Part shown: piece after piece, positions 1-10,371 of the stretch | How the letters are laid out: each line of letters begins with the position of its first letter | Position numbering within the stretch: the first letter of the stretch is position 1 | Source of the DNA: Saccoglossus kowalevskii | Lineage: Eukaryota; Hemichordata; Enteropneusta; Harrimaniidae | Assembly: GCF_000003605.2 (NCBI RefSeq) | Contig: NW_003118436.1 | Location: 111,669-132,589, forward strand | Direction: 5' to 3' | DNA length: 20,921 nucleotides | Notes under the pieces: model-generated | Told to the model about the DNA's origin: nothing | The model's input: only the letters and a program-made list of their open reading frames with translations | Databases searched by the model: none | Position numbers and translations under genes: made by a program

Positions 1-173
1 CAGACATCCAGAGCAATATACTAGTAATACCTGCTATTAACTGCAGTGTTTTCTGTCTTTCTATGTTCTCATATTCTCAGACTAATAATGACACAGACAT
101 CCAGAGCAACATACTGGTAATACCTGCTATTAACTGCAGCGTTTTCTATCTTTCTATATTCTCATATTCTTTA
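1..173. repeat. Two-copy tandem duplication in an IVD intron, period 93 bp
   Basis: The block beginning CAGACATCCAGAGCAA at position 1 recurs at position 94 with only scattered substitutions. The second copy runs into the splice acceptor of the first visible IVD exon (AG at 176-177). Copy 1 is 93 bases and copy 2 about 80. The duplication therefore repeats the pyrimidine-rich sequence that precedes the acceptor. It may continue off the left edge. No coding content is seen. Confidence 0.85.
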
Positions 174-177
174 ATAG

Positions 178-259
178 GCTGATGCAAGCTGCCCTCGATG
201 TAGCCTTTCCATATTTACATGCAAGAAAAGCTTTTGGAAAACCTATTGGAACATATCAG
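178..259 (+). CDS. IVD: Isovaleryl-CoA dehydrogenase, internal exon (third from last)
   Basis: This exon encodes 27 residues beginning LMQAALDVAFPYLHARKAFG, preceded by one base that completes a glycine codon split by the upstream intron. IVD is a mitochondrial-matrix FAD enzyme that oxidises isovaleryl-CoA to 3-methylcrotonyl-CoA in leucine breakdown and passes electrons to ETF. The peptide belongs to the C-terminal helical domain of acyl-CoA dehydrogenases, with the family's YLHxRxxFGxxIG pattern. The acceptor is TTTAATAG and the donor CAG/GTAATT, and the following intron is phase 0. In known IVD proteins the catalytic glutamate lies just upstream of this peptide, so it would be in the preceding exon, outside the window. 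The call rests on recognising the family together with the next two exons. Confidence 0.93.
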
Positions 260-985
260 GTAATTGTTGTAAACAAGAGTTATCTCTAAGCCTTTTGCAC
301 TAAACTTGCTGAACTTGAATGCGAAGTAGTGTGTTTTTGTCAGTGAGTTAAACTATGATATGATATAAGACGACAAAATCTAGTGGTTTACAAAATTTGT
401 TGGTTTCAATTTGAAATTGATTCAAGTTATTGTTTACAGGAACTCTGATTGATTGATCCAGCTCCTCAGTGATCTAAATCACATCATTTAATTTAAAAAA
501 TGGCAAATTCAGTTTTTCTTGGCATGATCTCTCTCAGGTTCATGGGGATGGCCATTTATGGTCAGCTTTAGCAAAACCGCCTGAATCGGACAATGCAATA
601 AATATAAGAATATTTATCGATGTCATTTTGTTTTGCAATTTGATTTAAAATGGTTGACTGGTGGCAAGCCTAAACCAATTTTAATTCAAACTTGGTATCA
701 ACAATACACAAGTTTTGTTTGTTTGTTCAGGATTTGATTCAAAATGTTCAACTGGTTTACATGTGGATTATGCAGTTTTGTTTCTACAAATATAATTAGA
801 ATGACTTCACTGCTAGAAAGTGAAACTTTGACGAGACAAAAATGGTGCCATTTTAGTTGATATGCTAAATATTTTATATTTGTTTTATTATTATCTATCT
901 TTCATTGTTTATAATTGACAGAATCATTAAAAACTAGATGGAGATTTTTGTTGACTTATATTAAGGTATTTTTGTTTAATTTCAG
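260..985 (+). other. IVD intron (726 bp)
   Basis: The intron starts GTAATT and ends TTTCAG, is phase 0, and is AT-rich. I see no transposon copy, RNA gene or open frame of note in it. Confidence 0.85.
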
Positions 986-1163
986 TTAATGCAAGGCAAG
1001 ATGGCTGACATGTACACTCGTCTCAGTGCATGCAGGTCCTATGTATATGGTGTGGCTAGGGCCTGTGATGAGGGACACTTCAACAATAAAGACTGTGCTG
1101 GTGTTATCTTGTATTCTGCGGAGAATGCCACACAAGTTGCATTAGATGCTATACAGTGTCTTG
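986..1163 (+). CDS. IVD: Isovaleryl-CoA dehydrogenase, penultimate coding exon
   Basis: This exon encodes 59 full codons, beginning [20 protein letters not shown], plus the first base of a glycine codon. The stretches [13 protein letters not shown] and [12 protein letters not shown] are close to invariant in animal IVD, and [13 protein letters not shown] carries the acyl-CoA dehydrogenase glutamine that precedes the GGxGY turn near the FAD. The acceptor is TTTCAG/TTA and the donor CTTG/GTAAAT; the next intron is phase 1. An in-frame ATG at 989 is internal and is not a start. The match to IVD is stronger than to short- or medium-chain dehydrogenases, and the next exon confirms it. Confidence 0.97.
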
Positions 1164-1788
1164 GTAAATAAACAAGTTGCATTATTATGATGTAGTTTAA
1201 ATACTGTAAAATACTTTATTTTCGCTTGGAATTAATTTTTGCTATTTTCACTGAAGGAATGGTACAGTGAAAATAAAATCCAGGGAATATACCTTTTTTC
1301 CTATATTTTTCATTCAACTCATCAAAAATCATTGAAAATAAATTCCATACAAAACACCCAAAAGTTGTTTTCAGTGAAAATTAATTCCAGCTAAAATAAA
1401 GTATTTTACAGTAGAGAGGTGGTCATACCAGCCTGTCATGTATTTCCGACCGTATGTGTGATTAACAATTACAATTTGAACATATTTGAAAAACAAATAT
1501 TTTTAGAAAAAAAGGTGTCTATTTCGGTCAAGGGTTATTTTCATGTTGAATAACATCAACAATGCTTGGCTTTATTTCTGGCCAAAGCAAAATATGATGA
1601 ACAAAAGAAATATTAGCTAAGTTATGAGCTAACTAGACTGAATTTGTTAAAACTCAGGTGCAACTTGTAGATACACTTGGTAAAAATGAATCTGGTGAAA
1701 TTAAAGTGACACACAGTATATTGATAATTTTGTGTACATTTCGATCAATTTATTTCTAACATTTGTTAACATTTTCTCATGATTGCAG
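1164..1788 (+). other. IVD last intron (625 bp), carrying a MITE
   Basis: This phase 1 intron runs from GTAAAT to TTGCAG. A family-1 inverted-arm element (1202-1413) was inserted only 38 bases after the donor site. The remaining 375 bases (1414-1788) are AT-rich, with no other feature seen. Confidence 0.85.
1202..1413. mobile_element. Family-1 MITE, copy 1 (TA-flanked, long inverted arms)
   Basis: The element starts TACTGTAAAATACTTTATTT and ends with the reverse complement of that arm, AAAGTATTTTACAGTA. Both ends carry TA, consistent with a TA target duplication at 1202-1203 and 1412-1413. The arms continue inward as TTCGCTTGGAATTAATTTT and its inverse. The middle contains GAATATACCTTTTTT and an ATTCAACTCATCAAAAATCA segment shared by all copies. 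No transposase is encoded, so it is non-autonomous. TA flanks suggest a Tc1/mariner-type mobiliser, but that is inferred. Confidence 0.88.
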
Positions 1789-1925
1789 GTGGTAATGGCT
1801 ACATCAACGAATATGCTACTGGTAGGCTACTCAGAGATGCCAAGCTGTATGAAATTGGAGCCGGAACAAGCGAAATTAGAAGACTTATTATTGGAAGGTC
1901 TTTTAATGCACAGTTTAAAGATTAA
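1789..1925 (+). CDS. IVD: Isovaleryl-CoA dehydrogenase, terminal coding exon
   Basis: The exon completes a split glycine codon, then encodes 44 residues ([20 protein letters not shown], then [17 protein letters not shown] and a short SFNAQFKD tail) before TAA at 1923-1925. The motifs are the GGNGY turn and RLLRDAK of acyl-CoA dehydrogenases. The diagnostic point is GAGTSE. Short- and medium-chain members carry the catalytic glutamate here (the EGTS motif), whereas IVD has alanine and uses a glutamate earlier in the chain. The alanine, the high identity and the length of the tail after IIGR all support IVD. No clear poly(A) signal lies close to the stop: ATTAAA at 1921-1926 overlaps it, and an AATAAA lies at 2468-2473. 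Confidence 0.97.
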
Positions 1926-2837
1926 ATATTTTATTATATATCTGAAGTGTATATTATAACACTGCTATACATTTTAACTGGTTGGATGAACTACAATTAT
2001 TGCGATAATATCTGTCTGAATAGATCAACTTTTCTGTCAGTCCATAAACCTGTCTATTTGAAAAAAAACTAACTGGGGTGTATCAAGTACAATAATTATG
2101 ATAAAACCTGTCTAAATGAAAAAAACTTGTTACGTTTCCACATGAAATATACTAATGTGTGCTGAGAGTTAAATTCGCTATTGTTGGTTCAAGAACACTA
2201 ACATTGTTTTTCAAATAGATTTACTCCAGCAAGGATTATAGTATTCAAGTTTGTGATATGCAATGAAGACCTCTCAGGAAATGTGATATGATCCCAAATT
2301 TTACATTTCTGGTATTCCAATGTAAATTAGTGAGTCTGTGAACTGGTTTGTGTTCATCTCAGACATTAATACTATAAATGCATTAATTATTCATTGGGTT
2401 TTAATTTCACTATTTTCGCTGATAAGTAAAATCCACAAAATCGAATCAATGTGAACGTGTAAAATATAATAAAACACATTGTTTTCTTAACAAATTTGTG
2501 AAATTAAAACTGAATATGCTCAAAACATCAAAATAGTGACATTAAATGTCGGAGAAAATAAATGGTTTTACAATACATGCATTTTAAATGTGGCGATAAT
2601 CTTGATCATCACTCACTGCGCTCTGTGATGCTTTCGTTTCGAACTATGTACAATTGAGGTGCTCTGATGAATGGACTCGCTTTCAATTGTCAGCAAATCA
2701 CAAAAGTTCGCCTCTTGTAAGATCAAACACTAGCGTGTTAAACATTCTGTGTCACACATTGCTATATCATTGTTACTATAAACTAAATCTGAAAAGAAAA
2801 AAACTCGGTTTTTCAAATGTTTGAAGGTGTTTCAGAC
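1926..2837. other. IVD 3' flank: 3' UTR of unknown length, then non-coding DNA
   Basis: This AT-rich stretch follows the IVD stop. It must contain the 3' UTR, but the end cannot be placed with confidence; AATAAA at 2468-2473 is one candidate, 543 bases after the stop. A degenerate inverted repeat occupies about 2398-2546. No gene is seen. Confidence 0.6.
2398..2546. repeat. Degenerate inverted repeat, possible old MITE
   Basis: GTTTTAATTTCAC at 2398-2410 is answered by its exact reverse complement at 2498-2510. The longer left segment TTTAATTTCACTATTTTCGC is answered a second time, imperfectly, by the strand-reversed sequence around 2525-2546 (CATCAAAATAGTGACATTAA). The overlapping inverted arms suggest a decayed palindromic element. 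No target duplication could be assigned. Confidence 0.4.
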
Positions 2838-3039
2838 TACTGTAAAATGCTTTATTTTTGCTTGGAATTAATTTTAGTTATTTTCGCTAAAGGAATGAGT
2901 CTGAAAATAAAATCGAGCGAATATACTTTTTTCCCTTTATTCAACTCGTCAAAAAGCAGTGAAAATAAATTCCATACAAAACATCCAAAAAGTCTGTTCA
3001 GCAAAAATTAATTCAAGCTAAATAAAGTATTTTACAATA
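2838..3039. mobile_element. Family-1 MITE, copy 2 (diverged)
   Basis: The left end is TACTGTAAAATGCTTTATTT and the right end AATAAAGTATTTTACAATA, each with flanking TA. The internal segments match copy 1: GAATATACTTTTTTCC, ATTCAACTCGTCAAAAA and AAATTCCATACAAAACATCC. Several arm substitutions, including a terminal CAATA in place of CAGTA, make this an older copy. The 64-residue open frame that crosses it is a by-product of the repeat. Confidence 0.87.
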
Positions 3040-3789
3040 TGCAACATTGCGAGTTGTCTGTCAATAACAATGGGCCATTAAGGTGTATTTTGAAATAAAG
3101 TAAATTATTGGGAACTGATTTTTAAATACATTGTGGTTGTATTGTCATTACTGTATGTTATGAGTTGTGTGGTTGCTGCTTATAATGACTGACATTAAAT
3201 GATCAGTGAAAAAACTAGTCATTTCTCTTTATAAGGAGTGGCAACACTTGAGATTTTTATAATTAGTAATTTGTGAGTTTTGGACAGCCGGGCCATACTT
3301 GCAATCACTTAAGGAACAAATTCATTAATGTAGGAGGAAGGGCAAGTAAATTTGACATTCAATTATTGTATTTTTGTGAATAGTTTATTCACTTGCATAA
3401 AGGTGTGTTACGGTATATGCTCGTTTACGCAGTGCTGAATGGTGTAAATAACTAGATTGGTTTAGTATAAGAAACACTTGCACAAAAGTGTGTAAACACA
3501 CTAAATTGAAAGAGTCATCACATTGCCAGTTTACAGTGCAGAATCAATGTTTATTTATAGAAATACAAAAGATGTATCGTTATTTGCTCGAGAATAAGAA
3601 CTCTATCTCCTCCTCAGCTCCAGATGTTGCAGCATGACTAAAAGCTGTTCAATTTTAGTGAAGGTACAGAGTCTGATTTACCAAATTTATGTAGCTAAGA
3701 CTGCTGTTTTACAAACTATATCACAGTTATTCTGTAACGCTTACACATTGCATATGGACTGTAGGAATTACACATAGTCAGCTGACGCA

Positions 3790-4096
3790 CACGTGATATT
3801 AAAATAAATGCGATATTTACTATATTGGGGCCGCCATCTTGAATGCGGTATAAAACTAAATATGAGACAAGTTGTGAAACGCGTTTTTCAGATTCCTACA
3901 AATCAGGATAAAAATGCCAATCTTTCACAGAAATACGATTCGTTAGGCTTATATTAAGCCAACCGATAACGAATTCGTCGTTTAGTGTGGAAAAATCCCT
4001 TGCATACGAACACCTAATTACGCGAAGAACATAGAACACTAAGCCGGGGTATTTGAAACCGAAATTGTCATCTAACCGTAACGCCGTCGCTGATTG
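3790..4096. promoter_or_regulatory. Possible promoter-like motif cluster (E-box, YY1, CCAAT)
   Basis: CACGTG lies at 3790-3795. GCCGCCATCTTG at 3830-3841 is the reverse complement of the classical YY1 site CAAGATGGCGGC. ATTGG, an inverted CCAAT, lies at 4092-4096 within GCTGATTGGCTG. The sequence between and around them is richer in CpG than its neighbours. YY1-type sites of this form are typical of animal core promoters and of some transposon promoters. No transcript is evident, so function is inferred. Confidence 0.3.
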
Positions 4097-6169
4097 GCTG
4101 CTGAGCTGGAATGACAATTTTTCGTCATTCGTGTGACCGGTTTACAATTAGCATAAAGAAACTTGTGGATTTACAGGAACAAACATGCAATGGGTCACAT
4201 GATTAAAACTGGTATAGTTTGGTTGTTTTCCAATGGCTTTTCTGTGTATTGATCAAAAGACACCATGTCAGGGTTGTTTTTAATATGCGTTTGTCATATG
4301 AGTTAACGAATACATGGCATCGAGTACACACTCTCACTCTGAGCGAAGCCGGACGCTGCATGTCCGAAATACACGACAAAGTGTGTATTCAACCCAAGTA
4401 AAACGCATGGTCTGATTAGATATCTACCCTCATGGATGTACAATGTTATATTTAGTGTAAGCGTGGTCACCCTGACTAAACGGTACGTCATGATCACACT
4501 TCCCCAATGAACGGAATAAACTTTAAATAATAATACATAGATTCGTCTCCACGCCTACATGTTAAGTAAATACCAAGCGACATCTCGTCAGATGTGGGGT
4601 CACTCAACTTCTAATTTAAGGTACCGCATTTCCTGTCACATCAATATTATAGTTTTGTTGGCTACATCAGGTGTAATCGGGGATTCATAAGATGAGGGCA
4701 TGCCGTATGGTGTGGTATGCAACGATGATCACGCGAGAATTGCAAAAACGCATAATAGCCAATGCGAATAATTGATTCTGTGAAAGAATTGGTTGGTGTT
4801 CGCCTAGACTGCCTCTGTCAGTGTTAAAATGCTTATTCGCAAAATGTGTATTATGAGTTTTCAGTTTTTGAATATCGCCATATTCTCGCTTATTTCTGTT
4901 TTCGCAATCATTCCAAGCGTGCACGCTAGTCAGAATGAAATAGGGTTGTCTCGATAGTAATAATAGTGGCGCATGCCACTTGCTTAAATGACAGATATGT
5001 AATCATAATTAACTTGAAGAAATTGAACTGGGAAGGCGAACAAAGCCAAAAACTCTGTGCTGGGAAGAGCATATTCCGTCTACCAACATCATGACCTAAT
5101 TAATAACGCCAATTGGCGACAAAGCAATAAACACTTGATACAAATCGTGCTTTTGGGAGATTTTTTTTCTAAATGATGACCAACTACACAGACGAAAGAC
5201 ATTACTTCATCCATCTATTTAACACACTTTCAAAAGAGTTTAGACTGGAATCAAAACACCATTCAATGTACGTGAAACTAATAAATATGTATAACTACCA
5301 TTACATTTATGAAGATCAATCATCCAACCTATATAAAGCTTACATAAATGTGGGCTTTGTAACAGTTGTTCAGAGTCCTGTGGTAAGTACAGGCCATACG
5401 TGCTAGATATTATTCTTCGTTCACGAGTTATTTGAACCACACTAAAGACAGCGATTCGTATTATTGTGTAAGAATCCATCGAAGCCAACGATCAAAAGTT
5501 TATTTAGCGGTGTAGTACACAGGTGGGTTATCAGAACGGTTTGAGTTGAGTATTATCTTTATAGTGATGGCACCGATAAGAATGCACTTGTATTTCATTT
5601 CCTCGAATCGTTTAACACAGAGAATATATTTGTGGTGTGACACGTAAATCTCTATCACCTAGACAGTCATCTTCGCCAGCCAAGAACCATTTATTCAGCC
5701 GAAGCCTCAACGTTCCGTGGGCCGGTTATGAGTGGCCGGGATGGCCGGTCGATGCAAGACAGTTTACACCAGCAGTATGAGCATGCTCATTTTAACATCA
5801 TTGAATTGAATTATGGTATCCCAGAAGCTATTCGGCTGTACACATTCTGCTTTATTCAGAAAGTACCCTCACATTACCATCCTTTTCAATTTTCCACTCC
5901 CCCTTTCCGTACTACAATGTACATGAATTCCCCATTCCCACAATCAGACGTTTTAATCGAGCAGCTTCTTTGCATTGTAATACATGTAGGTACAACTGAA
6001 CCCATCGTACAAGTAAAAAAATTCAATAACTTTCATGAACACTGTTTTTATTTTGGTTCTCAGCGGGCAACGAACCAAATAATAGAATTGCGTTTCTAAA
6101 GAGCGTCCCTGTCGGTATATTATGGATCATGACCAAAGGCCTCCATTTCCATGAAAGCTTGATATTAAA

Positions 6170-6320
6170 GCGAGAGGGTCGTCACCTGAGCACGCGCGGG
6201 AATTGAGTCCCAAGCGACGATAACAACACACGCTAAAAACGCAAAGGCTCATGGGTAGACGCTTGTTTGTAAACAATGACACGCTATGGCCATTTGACGC
6301 ATGCGCAAGTGACGACTCCC
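6170..6320. promoter_or_regulatory. CpG-rich patch with NRF-1-like site
   Basis: This is a short island of CpG dinucleotides (ACGCGCGGG near 6190, GACGCATGCGCAAGTGACG near 6296) in otherwise AT-rich DNA. CGCATGCGCA at 6298-6307 matches most of the palindromic NRF-1 consensus. ATGGCCAT lies just upstream. It could be a promoter for an unseen transcript or a fragment of an old GC-rich repeat. Confidence 0.25.
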
Positions 6321-7099
6321 CCGCTTTAACCCTTCGACTATCACAATTCACAAAATATTCCTGAACAGTTCCTCCTTCCAGCAAGAAATCTTGATGAAAA
6401 TTAACAAAACATCGATTACAAATTTAAACTAATATAAGATGCTGTCTCCATAGTCCAAAATTATACTGACATGAAACATGGTGACCTAAAAATGCCATTT
6501 TCATGAAAATCTAATTATCTGAAATACCACAAGTAAATGACTAATCATAGACACAAACACGCACCAAACAGGTATATACAGTAAATCAACATAATTACAA
6601 ATTTTAAAAAAATCATTTATTTTTGTAACCCAAATTGTGATGCTATTAACGCTGATTCTAATAATAGTTCAGCAAATATCTGCTAAATATAGATTATCGT
6701 TAAAAGCGAGGCTGACACGCCATAAAACGATTGCGCCTTACAGGTGTGCATGTCTCATTTGAATGTCTGCTTGGATTCCATTTCAAATGGTCGTTATGTC
6801 ACTGGTTTATGTTATGGTTACTGGTCTTCTAGTTTATAACGATTGTTGGTACATTTTAATATTCTATATTTGGAATCATTTTCTAGCCCCGTTTCTATTG
6901 CAATATTTTCATCAGTATATGTGCAAGAGGACATCGGTTACAAACCCTTACAACGTGTATTATAATAATGCCAACAAAACACAACTGTTTTCTCGTTAAG
7001 CAATATGACTGCTAGTCGTCCATTAACATTTTAAATATATTTGAAACAACACTGTTCCTAAAACTACATACCTTGACGTTTAAATTTTCAACGAAATTA

Positions 7100-7525
7100 G
7101 GCCAGACTTTTTTTATTCTCTGTTTCTCAAGTTTTTATAAGGCAATTTTTTGAGGAGGGCGGAAAAAAAATAAAATTAATTCTTTTTTTCCATTAGATTT
7201 GTGTGATTCTCACAGAATTGTAAGTGAGATCATTTATCGAAGAGAAGAAATGAAATAAAATTTTATTCCATGTATAACCTTGTTTCTCATCTGCGCGAGA
7301 CTTCGATACTTTGATCATGATACTCCCACAAAAATGCAACTTGGATTTGTTTTGCGGCGGACGGTAAAAAAATGAAGATAAAAATAATATTTTTTTAGCA
7401 TTTTTATGCGCTTACAAGTCGGCGGGCGCGAGAAATTACGCTGAAAATAAATTTTATTTTTATTTCATTTTAGGCTCCTGTATATTCAGTGCGTTCGCGA
7501 AACAAGGGATAATAAAAGTCTGGCC
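7100..7525. mobile_element. Family-2 MITE, copy A (TTA-flanked, Harbinger-like)
   Basis: The 426 bp element begins GGCCAGACTTTTTTTATT and ends ATAAAAGTCTGGCC, so the termini are inverted repeats extending to about CTGTTTC/GAAACA. TTA lies immediately outside on both sides (7097-7099 and 7526-7528), the 3 bp target typical of PIF/Harbinger elements. The interior is AT-rich with conserved landmarks such as TTTGATCATGATACTCCCAC and GCGCTTACAAGTCGGC. There is no transposase frame. A second copy occurs inverted at 16016-16440. Confidence 0.9.
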
Positions 7526-7528
7526 TTA

Positions 7529-10313
7529 GTAATACAATATAATGTACTTGTTATTGCTATTGAAAAATATTTAAAAAAAGAAATTCACGTAAGTAAACAT
7601 TGTTATGTTCGTAAGCAATTTGAGATACTATATCATCCAATAATGTTTTTCATGAGTTCATTACAAGTGTTGTTGTTTGATTCCGTTTGATTGATTTGAC
7701 AAATATGTCTGCCAGACGGCCATACTGGAATAATGGTACTGTTGGCAGAATTTGATGATGATGGTGACCCTGTTTATGTTCTCTGCCGAAGTAGTGTATT
7801 TTGTAATTTTGAACATACTCGGAGTACTTTTTCTTGTATTTACAAGTTTCGCAGTTTTCTCCCCCGCCCGCTGATTTGTTCAATTTGTTCAATTGAACTG
7901 TTCCTCATATGTCACTGTGATTGTGCTTACAGGCCAACCGTGACACTCAAGATCTCGCGAGAACTTATTATCTGGCATACTGATGTTAATGTTTAAACTT
8001 GATAAAGTTGATAAGAGTGGAAAATTCTAATCATATTTGTGGGTGACCTCCCTTGAGCGTGTTGCCATTTTATTACAAGTTACTCCAACACTGAGGTGAG
8101 TAGTATTACCAATTATGTACGTAATCTCTACAGAGACAGTTTATGATTCAGAAATTTGTCAAAACACTGTATAATTTTAATAAACTGTTGATAGTATTCA
8201 TGCGGCTATAACTTATGCAAAATGCTAACAACCGCTCGACGAAAAGCTTAACAGGTGGTCGGCATATGAATGACTTTGGCCTTATAACCAATGTTATTTG
8301 ATATACTTAGATGTTGGGAATATTGTTTAAAGTGATATGAGTGTACGGGCTTCATCATTGAAGGCGATCGGATGACACGATTTGCCGAACGATGTCGAGG
8401 CGATCCGGCTTTTCAATAGAACTGGCCTGGAAAACATTAATTAACCCACTTCTTTCTATACAAATATAGACGATCGCCAATATTACTGTAAATCTGCAAA
8501 CCGGTACAAGTGTTTTGTGATTCTGGCAAAAAGCTATAGTAAGGTTGATTTAGTACGGGATGCCTTTGACCTCGTGATCGCAACTCACCAAATACCGAGG
8601 TCGATTTGAGAGATTGTGAAACAAAGCCATGTGTGCATGTTACCTACTTTTCAGTGTAGTGGAGTGACGTCAGTAGCTTTACGAGCTTCAAGGTGCATTA
8701 TAAATAAGCTTTGACTTTCTGTTGAATGTGTTGTCTTCAATGTTCAAGATATAATAATACCTAATACCCCATATATTATTTTTATTGCCCTGGCTCGCGC
8801 TGTAGCGGTGACTCTGACCTACGGTCCACAAGCCCGAAGCAAATTGATAACTGTCACCGATAAGCCGATGGAAGTTGGGTTGGTGATTTGGCTTCTCGTT
8901 ATTTAGAATTGTGATAAAATTTGTTATAAATGACCTCGTTTGTAGAACGATACACTGATTTATATCAATGTCAGTCGACGCGACGAACTATTGGGTCAAG
9001 TAATGTGTAAATACGCGGTATAAAATCGCGCTTTCTTTACATTAGAGTTACATTTTCAACAGAAGTTTTGCAATTTACGACAGAGAAATATGTATTTAGC
9101 ATGAAATGAACATCGTGTATTAGTTCATACATATTTATCTTCAGAACCACCCTAATTGACGCTTGGCAAACACTCTAATGACGTGTGCTGAACCGAACAA
9201 CGTCCCGAAATAGGTACAACTTTCTAACTCGCTGAGGGACCGGCCGTTTTCTTCGTATCAAAACAGTATGCCGAAATGACAAGAAAATAAAGTTCGGTGC
9301 GATCTGTGCACAAAAAAATGGGGAAACACCCATCCCCAATTGTCACTAAGATAGCCCAACAGAAATATTGGTTCACCCCTTAGAAAATGACAAATTGCAG
9401 TCGTAGGGGTTACTCGTACATGACACAATGAACCGATCAACCAATCAAACGTGTCAACCCTGTACACATAAACTGATTCTACACGTGTTGGTTTTGATCC
9501 GAAATATTGTTCCAATGGTCACGTGCAAATAATATTTGTTTTTATCTTTTAAACTGTATCACTTGAGAAATTTGACTATTTGACGTAATGAAAACGATTT
9601 CATGTGGTCTTCCCTTTTGGAATGGAACTTTAATGTGAATAACATACGATCAAGGTTGTTTCACAGCCAATACGAATGACGTGAAAATACTTATGACTTA
9701 GTTAAGAAATTGGCCAATCACCGAGCTCGCTGTATGACAGTTGTGGGACTATAGCTCTGCGTGTGCCTATTATCGTCATCTATGGCTCTTTTTCTGTGAG
9801 ATTTTGGACTTTCGTGACTTTTTTTTTTAATTTGTCGGCACAGTAATATCGTGAAAAAAAAAGTAATTAAAATTGAATTAAGCTGAAAAGACCACAAGTG
9901 ACAAGAATGGGCACAATAGAGCGTTGGGTCCATAGCTGCTGTGTAGCATTCTAAATTATAATTGCCTAGCTCACTGCTCCCACTTGTCTTCTAGATTCGC
10001 TCTAATTGTCCAATTACTATCAAATGTCTTCGGAATTCAGAAAAAATCTGGAGTTATAATATTTATTTTTTTTGCGGAAAAACAGTATTTCATTGTCTTA
10101 TTCGGGGTGTTTGTCTGTTGGTTTAAATTGGGGAGATCGAAAATATTGTTACTCATACTCATTGTGATGGCGGACTGTGAGTCCACTGTTTGTGAATCCA
10201 ATAAGCACCTTTTCTGTGGCTATTAATAATACTATGATATGCTAATTATTCATATACATTTCTTATATTATTTTATTTATATAGTTTATCCAAGTTAATC
10301 AATAATTTTCAAC
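7529..10313. other. Intergenic region upstream of Ly6-A
   Basis: No gene is supported here. Open frames of 70-87 residues occur on both strands and overlap each other without conserved domains; the minus-strand frame 9258-9515 opens with TTG. The last bases before the Ly6-A start are strongly AT-rich and contain ATGCTAAT (an octamer-like sequence) and TTATTTATATAG. The latter could be a splice acceptor for the coding exon (AG at 10283-10284). Confidence 0.5.
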
Positions 10314-10371
10314 ATGAAGTTACAAGTTGCCATAGGATTAGTTATATTCGCTGTTATTACCCATCATACAG
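10314..10371 (+). CDS. Ly6-A coding exon 1: signal peptide
   Basis: The exon starts at the ATG at 10314, in the context TTCAACATGA, and encodes MKLQVAIGLVIFAVITHHT plus the first base of a valine codon. The peptide is a classical secretion signal: a lysine near the N-terminus, then an uninterrupted hydrophobic core. The donor is ACAG/GTTAGT, phase 1. An AG at 10283-10284 after a T-rich tract suggests that the 5' UTR is split and this exon begins near 10285, as also seen in the paralogue. Joined with exons 2 and 3 it gives a 138-residue protein. Confidence 0.85.

Larger units (their letters stand above)
3040..7096. other. Gene-poor intergenic region
   Basis: About 4 kb with no gene I can support. 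The open frames are short, overlap on both strands, lack recognisable domains, and in one checked case (minus strand, 6127-6384) begin at TTG rather than ATG. Two spots differ from the AT-rich background: around 3790-4096 (E-box, YY1-like and CCAAT motifs) and around 6170-6320 (locally CpG-rich, with an NRF-1-like motif). A TATATAAA sequence lies at 5331-5338 with no convincing gene downstream. Confidence 0.55.

Noticed and set aside
2817-3011. Open frame across MITE copy 2, and similar frames at 15012-15314 (-) and 16909-17109 (+)
   Set aside because: These arise from the repeat sequence itself and are interrupted in other copies of the same family.
5728-6099. 123-codon plus-strand open frame starting at ATG, with TATATAAA about 390 bases upstream
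   Set aside because: No recognisable domain, no signal peptide or repeated motif, and composition like the surrounding non-coding DNA. A frame of this length is expected by chance in 21 kb, and a TATA sequence is common in AT-rich DNA.
6127-6384. Minus-strand frame of 85 codons in the CpG-rich patch
   Set aside because: It opens with TTG. The length is explained by the locally higher GC content, which reduces stop codons.
6763-6999. Hydrophobic 78-codon frame resembling a membrane protein
   Set aside because: Hydrophobic character follows from T-rich codons. There is no homologous motif, no clear splice context and no neighbouring exons.
7650-7996. Overlapping open frames on both strands, 80-87 codons
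   Set aside because: They mirror one another across the same T-rich/A-rich sequence and lack domains; typical chance frames.
9258-9515. Minus-strand frame of 85 codons
   Set aside because: It opens with TTG, which is not a normal animal nuclear start, and has no conserved feature.
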